A DNA stretch of 64,000 nucleotides from NCBI GenBank assembly GCA_002886105.1, contig CP025776.1, positions 682,001 to 746,000 of the forward strand, given 5' to 3'. The stretch comes from Enterobacter sp. EA-1. Lineage in GTDB: Bacteria > Pseudomonadota > Gammaproteobacteria > Enterobacterales > Enterobacteriaceae. The translations under genes and the position numbers were made by a program. The first letter of the stretch is position 1. The number at the start of each line of letters is the position of its first letter. The notes under the pieces were generated by a model. That model did not search any database and was not told the DNA's origin. It worked only from the letters and a program-made list of their open reading frames with translations. Shown here piece by piece: positions 56,149 to 64,000 of the stretch.

Positions 56149-56733
56149 TTAAGCAAAAATCTCCGTCAGATGCTTGCGATATTCTGCGATATAACGCGGG
56201 ACATCCGGCATTTTGATCACATCATTGGTGATAAAGGTCGGCAGCGCGTCCATACCAAGGAACTGATTTGCCTTGTGAAACGGCAGATAGACGCCGTCTA
56301 CGCCAACACCGTGGAAGAACTGTTCTTTCTCGGTAAAGGCTTCCATTGGCGCGTTCCGCGGGTCAGCGACAACATATAGGTTTTGCCCTGGAATCAGGCC
56401 GCCGGAACCGTATTTTTTCGACGCGTCGGAACGGGTGCGACCATCGCTGGCGTAGAGTGCGCCATGACCTTCGGTGAAGACATCGTCCATATATTTTTTC
56501 ACCGTCCAGGTGCGCCCATCCACCAGCACGGCATCTGCCAGATGATGGTGTCCGCCCACAGGAAGTTCTGCACTTCTTCTTTTACGTCATACTCGCCATC
56601 GGCGCGGACGGTGCGAACATCATGCCCGGCGTCGCGCAGAAAACTTTCCGCGACCTCGGTCAGGGTGTCATTCAGTTGACCTTTTGAGGTGGGCGAATTG
56701 CTTCGCGCCATTGATAATCAGAATATTGCTCAT
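56149..56733 (-). CDS. mdaB: NADPH:quinone reductase MdaB
   Basis: A flavodoxin-like FAD enzyme that reduces quinones in two-electron steps, about 193 residues. Seen: MSNILIINGAKQFAHLKG then QLNDTLTEVAESFLRDAGHD, WADTIIWQMPCWWMGAP, KYMDDVFTEGHGALYASDGR and FFHGVGVDGVYLPFHKANQF. Breaks: 56685, 56507 (false CCAGG), and 56391/56365. In the last, GGLIQGKTYMLSLTRNAP reads GGLIPGQNLYVVADPRNAP between two compensating errors. Confidence 0.96.
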
Positions 56734-56838
56734 GGGATTTCCTCAGCGAAATACGTTTGCGGGCCATGGTATCCCGATCGGCGGTGCGGTGAAATTGGCA
56801 AAAGTGCAAAGACTTTTGCTTTCAGAGCAATAATGCCG

Positions 56839-58186
56839 CTACCAACTGACCCGCGCGATAAATCCCCCTGCGGATGATTTCCGAATGTCACCGTCATGTG
56901 ATGCAGCCCGGCAATGCGCTGCACAATCGACAGGCCCAACCCGCTGCCGGTTTCGCTCTGGCCGGGCGGGCGATAGAAACGCTCACCAATGCGCGCCAGC
57001 GCCTCTTCGCTAATGCCGGGGCCATTATCCCTTACGCTAAAACACTGCGCGTCGAGCGTGACATCCACGGTACTGCCCGCCGGGCTGTAGCGAATGGCGT
57101 TGTCCAGCAGATTACGTACCAGCAGGCTGAGTAACAGCGGCTGACCCCGGCGGCTGACGGTGGTGTCATGCAGATGCAGACGGACGTCAATCCCGGCCTG
57201 CTGCGCCGGATGGTAGTTATCCATCACCGCCGATTGCAGCAGCGCAGCCGTGGAGACGGGTTCGAGATCGTCAAGATTATCCAGCGAGTCGAGTCGCGAC
57301 AGCGTCAGTAGCTGATCCACCAGATGGGCAGCGCGATCGATCCCCACATGTAACTGAGCCAGCGCTTTTGCCGATCAATGGGATCGTCATCGGAAAGCTG
57401 GGCCACGTCGGTCTGGACTTTCAGCGCCGCCAGCGGACTGCGCAGCTCATGGGCGGCATCGGAGGTGAAACGCCGCTCGCGCTGCATCATCGTATGAGTA
57501 CGGGCAAAGAGCTGGTTCAGCGCCTCCACCAGCGGGCGCACTTCACGGGGCACACCGTCGGCAGGCAACGGCTCGGCGAGATCCGGCGCGCGAATGCGCA
57601 GCGCCAGCGCCAGTTTTTTCAGCGGGCGCAGCTCCAGACTCAGGAGAACAACCAGCAGAATGAGCATCAACGGCAGGGCGACAAGCCACGGCGTGAGCTG
57701 CGAGGTAATAATCTCCAGCGCCATCTCCGGCGGTAATCCCACTCCTGACCGACAACAATGCGAAAGCGCTTGTCTTCAGCGGTGAGCCACAGAAAGCGCC
57801 ACTTGTCGTCATCATCGCGCAGGTGGCCATTATCAAACCCTTCGCGGTGATAGTTATAGGGAATCTCTTTGCCGTTCTCGCCATCGTGCAGCAGCATTTT
57901 GCCGTCTGTCGAATAGATGGCGAACGCCAGCGCATCGTCGTCGAGATGGCCGTGTTTCACCTTTTTCTTCGCGATCTGCGGCGCGGCGCTTTGCAGTTGT
58001 TCAAACTCCATGACGCTCAGGCGCTTGGCGAACAACATTTGCTGGGTGTCGAACAGCTTGTCGAGCTTATCGCGGGTCTGCTGCCGGGCAACCCGAGGCT
58101 GGCGCACAGCCGAGGCCGCCATCGATAACAGTAAAAAACAGTAGCGTCAGGCGCAGGCGCAGACTCAACGGGCGGGTGCGTTTCAT
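56839..58186 (-). CDS. qseC: Sensor histidine kinase QseC
   Basis: A two-TM sensor kinase for autoinducer-3/catecholamine signals in E. coli. TM1 lies in [15 protein letters not shown], the periplasmic domain spans to VGQEWDYRR, and TM2 is [20 protein letters not shown]. Then come HAMP, H-box [19 protein letters not shown] box [23 protein letters not shown] and [16 protein letters not shown]. About 449 residues, ending ARVSW at 56839. Breaks at about 58120, 58090, 57740, 57375 and 56866. It overlaps qseB by 4 bp (ATGA). Confidence 0.96.
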
Positions 58187-58842
58187 GCTTCTCCCGGTGT
58201 AACCGATGCCGTGAACCGTGCGGATAAAGTGGCTGCCCAGTTTGCGTCGCAAGTGGTGCACATGCACCTCCACGGCATTGCTGGTGACATCGTCATCCCA
58301 GTTATAGAGCTTCTCTTCGATGAGTTTACGCGGCAGTACGCGGCCGGCGTTGCGCAGTAACAGTTCCAGCAGGGCAAACTCCTTCGGTTTGAGTGCCAGC
58401 GTTTCGCCATTCAATGTGGCGACCCGAGGGCTGCCGGGATCCAGCATCACCCCGCCGTGGCGCAGCGTATTTTGTGTGTGACCATGCGTACGGCGAATCA
58501 GGGCTTCCAACCGGGCGGCCACTTCGATCAGCGCAAACGGTTTGCACAAATAGTCATCCGCACCCGGGCGCAGGCCTTCCACCCGTTGATTAAGGGCGTC
58601 GCGGGCGGTCAGGATCAGCACTGGTTCGGCGCGTTGTTGTTCGCGCCAGTCGCGCAGAATGTCGAGGCCATCGATACCGGGGAGCGTTAAGTCGAGGATC
58701 ACTGCGTCATAAGGGGCGGTAAACAGCGCCGCTTTCCCTTGTTTGCCGTCCGTGAACCAGTCGACGCTAAATCCCTTTTGCTTAGCCCGGTTTTGATGCC
58801 GTCGCCGATGAGCGTGTCATCTTCAATCAGTAAAATGCGCAC
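58183..58842 (-). CDS. qseB: Response regulator QseB (OmpR family)
   Basis: The REC domain starts [21 protein letters not shown] with the phospho-Asp in [15 protein letters not shown]. The winged helix includes [17 protein letters not shown] and [20 protein letters not shown]. About 219 residues. I take the GTG at 58842 as start, by alignment to the family. Breaks: 58775-58790 (expected [18 protein letters not shown]), 58722 and 58197 (GGTTACACCCTGGGA lost a base). At 58425-58432 an expected GGCAGCCGG-type codon run has three extra bases. The pair qseBC is divergent from ygiW. Confidence 0.96.
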
Positions 58843-58988
58843 AATGCCTCCTTTCACCACCCTGTTATGGGCAGTAAACCCGTTGGCGACAGGCAATGTA
58901 CAGCGAAAAATTATCTTTTTCCCGTTAAGAAGTCGTTAAGGAATGGCCGGTTAAATGGTCGCAAACCACAGGAAAAGGGAGAGAAAAA

Positions 58989-59381
58989 ATGAAAAAGACT
59001 GCCGCCATGATTGCCGTATTCGCGTTATGTTCCGCCCCGGCTTTCGCCGCGAATCAGGGTGGGTTTACCAGCCACGGCGCCACTCAGCAGAGCGGGGGTT
59101 TTACCGGGCCGAACGGCAGCAAAGCCACCGTGGAGAGCGTGAAGTCGCTGCGTGACGATGCCACCGGGTTACGTTGCGGGGGAACATCGTTGAGCGTGTC
59201 TCCGACGATACCTATTTATTCAAAGATGCCACCGGCACCATCAATGTGGATATCAACCGTAAACGCTGGAATGGTGTGACCGTCGGGCCGCAGGATGTGG
59301 TGGAGATCCGAGGGAGAAGTGGATAAAGACTGGAACTCGGTGGAAATCGACGTAAAAGAGATCAGCAAGGTCGCCCAATAA
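58989..59381 (+). CDS. ygiW: BOF-family periplasmic OB-fold protein YgiW
   Basis: The signal peptide (MIAVFALCSAPAFAA) precedes a bacterial OB-fold (DUF388): GGFTSHGATQQSGGFTGPNG, ATVESVKSLRDDAWV-type segment, SDDTYLFKDATGTINVDI and VEIDVKEISKVAQ. About 130 residues. Two indels at about 59162-59178 and 59308 break it. YgiW is linked to stress and QseBC regulation in enterobacteria; it is divergent from qseB across a 146-bp promoter region. Confidence 0.94.
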
Positions 59382-59436
59382 GCGCCGGGCGCGCGTGAAA
59401 AAATCGCTCATCACTATGACTCCTCGCCGCAGATAG

Positions 59437-61751
<2,315 letters not shown>

Positions 61752-61761
61752 CCGACATAAG

Positions 61762-61791
61762 CGTGTCTCCATCGCCCCTGATGGAGACACG
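61762..61791 (+). terminator. Terminator after parC
   Basis: CGTGTCTCCAT / ATGGAGACACG with a short loop is followed by TTTCT. It lies 10 bp past the parC stop. Confidence 0.75.
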
Positions 61792-61976
61792 TTTCTACTA
61801 AAATTTCCCGTAAAAGCGTTGTTAATTCGGCAATTGCGATTAACAATACGCTTTTTAAAGGCCGCATAACACAAAGCCCGAGGCCAGTTGATGGCTCATC
61901 GTGGCGCCGCCAGCCCTCAGCGTAGTGCTGCTGGCGTGTATATAATGCTCAAAGGTATGGGCTTCCAGAGGTCGCT

Positions 61977-62713
61977 ATGCTATTCATTTTTCGCGTAATC
62001 ATCGTTGTTATTTATTCCATTCTGGTGTGCGTATTCGGGTCCCTTTACTGCCTGTTTAGTCCGCGTAATCCAAAACATGTTGCGACCTTCGGCCATATGT
62101 TTGGTCGTCTGGCACCGGTTTTTGGGCTGAAAGTTGAAACCCGCCTGCCGCCGGGCGCTGAGCAGTTCGGCAACGCTATCTATATTGCGAACCATCAGAA
62201 CAACTTCGATATGGTGACCGCGTCCAGCATTGTGCTGCCGCCAACGGTGACGGTCGGTAAAAAGAGCCTGCTGTGGATCCCCTTTTTGGTCAGCTCTACT
62301 GGCTGACCGGTAATCTGCTGATTGATCGTAATAACCGTGCGAAAGCCCATGGCACCATTGCCGAAGTGGTTAAGCAGATCCAGAAACGCAATATTTCCAT
62401 CTGGATGTTTCCGGAAGGCACCCGCAGCCGCGGTCGCGGTTTGCTGCCGTTTAAAACCGGGGCGTTTCACGCCGCGATTGCCGCCGGTGTGCCGATCATT
62501 CCGGTGTGCGTGTCGACGACCTCAAACAAAATTAATCTCAACCGCCTGCGTAACGGGTTGGTGATCGTTGAGATGCTGCCGCCCATTGATATCACCCGGT
62601 TTGGTAAAGATCAGGTGCGCGAGCTGGCGACCCATTGCCGTGAAGTGATGGCAAAGAAAATCGAGGAACTCGATAAAGAAGTTGCAGAACGCGAAGCCGC
62701 CGGTCGGGTTTAA
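61977..62713 (+). CDS. plsC: 1-acyl-sn-glycerol-3-phosphate acyltransferase PlsC
   Basis: PlsC makes phosphatidic acid at the inner membrane. An N-terminal membrane helix (MLFIFRVIIVVIYSILVCVF) is followed by motif I NHQNNFD, motif II LIDRNNRAKA, motif III MFPEGTRSRGRG and motif IV VPIIPVCVS. About 245 residues. One base is lost near 62286 (expected LLWIPFFGQLYWLTG). ftsP follows 69 bp later. Confidence 0.97.
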
Positions 62714-62782
62714 CCTTTTGTTGTTAATAAGTCCGCAGACAGTGATGTTTGCGGCGAAGAGTCAGTGTTACACGGAGCAAAT

Positions 62783-64000
62783 ATGTCACTCAGTCGGCGT
62801 CAGTTTATTCCAGGCATCCGGGGTTGCGCTATGTGCAGGTGCGGTGCCGCTGAGGAGCAAATGCCGCCGGGCAACAACCGCAACTGCCCATTCCTCCCCC
62901 TGTTTGAATCCCGTCGCGGGCAACCGCTGTTTCTTACCCTGCAACGTACGCACTGGTCATTTACGACCGGTACGCGCGCCGAGTTTTCGGCATTAATGGG
63001 CGTTATCTGGGGCCAACGATCCGGGTATGGAACGGCGATGACGTCAAACTGATTTATAGCAACCGACTGGCGGAGAACGTGGCAATGACCGTCAGCGGGT
63101 TGCAGGTGCCAGTGGCCGCTGATTGGCGGCGCGGCGCGCATGATGACCGCCAATAACGACTGGGCGCCGGTGCTGCCTATTCGCCAGAACGCCGGGACAC
63201 TGTGGTATCACGCCAATACGCCGAACCGCACTGCGCAGCAGGTCTATAACGGCCTTGCGGGAATGTGGCTGGTGGAAGACGAGATCAGTAAGTCGTTACC
63301 GATACCGAACCACTACGGCGTGGATGATTTCCCGGTCATTATTCAGGATAAACGGCTGGATAATTTCGGCACGCCGCAATACAGCGAACCCGGTAGCGGC
63401 GGCTTTGTCGGCGATACGCTGTTGGTGAACGGTGCGCAAAGCCCGTATGTGGATGTTTCCCGCGGCTGGGTGCGCCTGCGTCTGCTAAATGCCTCGAACT
63501 CCCGGCGCTACCAGTTACAAATGAGCGATGGTCGCGCACTGCATGTGATTGCCGGAGACCAGGCTTTTTACCCGCGCCGGTCTCGGTAAAGCAGCTGTCG
63601 CTGGCGCCAGGGGGAGCGTCGCGAGGTGCTGGTGGATATGACCAACGGTGATGAAGTGTCGATCACCTGTGGCGAAGCGGCAACCCTGATGGATCGGGTG
63701 CGCGGCTTCTTTGAGCCTTCCAGCATCCTGATCTCGACGCTGGTGCTGACGTTACGTCCAACCGGGCTGCTGCCGCTGGTGACGGACACGCTGCCTATGC
63801 GCCTGTTACCGTCGGAGATTATGGCTGGCACACCAACCCGCAGCCGGGATATCACGCTGGGCAGCGATCCGGGCATTAACGGGCAGTTGTGGGATCCGCA
63901 GCGGATCGATATCACTACCCAGCAAGGCTGGAGCGCTGGACCGTCCGCGCCGAGATGCCGCAATCCTTCCATATAGAAGGCGTGATGTTTTTGGTGCGCA
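62783..64000 (+). CDS. ftsP: Cell division protein FtsP (SufI), multicopper-oxidase fold (partial, runs off the right edge)
   Basis: FtsP stabilises the divisome under stress and is exported by Tat. The twin-arginine signal SLSRRQFI is clear, then SGVALCAGAVPL-type sequence in the corrected frame. The cupredoxin domains show RGQPLFLTLQRTHWSF, LWYHANTPNRTAQQVYNGLA, VDDFPVIIQDKRLDNFG and VRLRLLNASNSRRYQLQM. Copper ligands are not expected in this family. Breaks: 62810 (TTCAGG read as TTCCAGG), 62835, 63000, 63125, 63570, 63610 and 63930. About 60 residues are missing at the end. Confidence 0.95.

Overview
The window is a chromosomal segment of an enterobacterium (Enterobacteriaceae). It is outside Escherichia proper and most like the Enterobacter/Kosakonia/Klebsiella group. 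That placement comes from gene content and order: mug, tRNA-Ile2, rpoD-dnaG-rpsU, tsaD, plsY, folB, uppP, cca, ygiM, ygiF, glnE, hldE, ubiK, ribB, zupT, ygiD, ygiC, ygiB, tolC, nudF, yqiB, cpdA, yqiA, parE, then ygiN, mdaB, qseC, qseB, ygiW, parC, plsC and ftsP. This is essentially the E. coli 66-68 min backbone. Protein identities were judged from remembered family sequences, not from a search.

Layout. (1) 1-4200 is accessory: a FIST-domain sensor, a cytosolic histidine kinase and a REC-HDOD response regulator in one operon, then an orphan lipoprotein resembling type VI secretion immunity lipoproteins and a small membrane protein, all beside tRNA-Ile2. (2) 4300-24000 is core: the macromolecular synthesis operon, envelope and cofactor genes, an FMN riboswitch with ribB, and zupT with a Fur-like box. 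(3) 24300-27200 is a DctP-DctQ-DctM TRAP transporter inserted between ygiD and ygiC. (4) 27200-35300 is core from ygiC to parE. (5) 35300-55800 is a roughly 20 kb insertion between parE and ygiN. It carries a histidine/urocanate utilisation locus (hutGIU, a betaine-type ABC transporter, a HutH-like lyase, hutD, hutC, hutF), a small esterase / glutathionyl-hydroquinone reductase / DoxX / LysR group, and a sugar locus (AraC regulator, DUF2264 protein, oligosaccharide symporter, GH88 hydrolase). (6) 55800-64000 returns to core (quinol metabolism, QseBC, ParC, PlsC, FtsP), truncated at the right edge.

How the genes work together. The hut cluster encodes the five-step route: urocanate to imidazolonepropionate (HutU) to formiminoglutamate (HutI) to formylglutamate (HutF) to glutamate (HutG). 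It appears to be controlled by HutC through TGTATATACA-like boxes. The HutH-like protein lacks the Ala-Ser-Gly triad that forms the MIO cofactor, so this locus may not start from histidine by the usual reaction. The AraC/DUF2264/MFS/GH88 set looks like uptake and cleavage of an unsaturated uronic-acid oligosaccharide.

Sequence quality dominates any reading of this window. Nearly every gene, including essential ones (rpoD, dnaG, tsaD, plsY, plsC, parE, parC), is cut by small indels. Reconstructing the expected codons places most breaks at CC(A/T)GG, the Dcm methylation site; the rest are mostly homopolymers. The frameshifts are therefore best read as base-calling errors at methylated Dcm sites, probably nanopore data, and not as gene decay. 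Frame-broken genes are annotated below as single genes.
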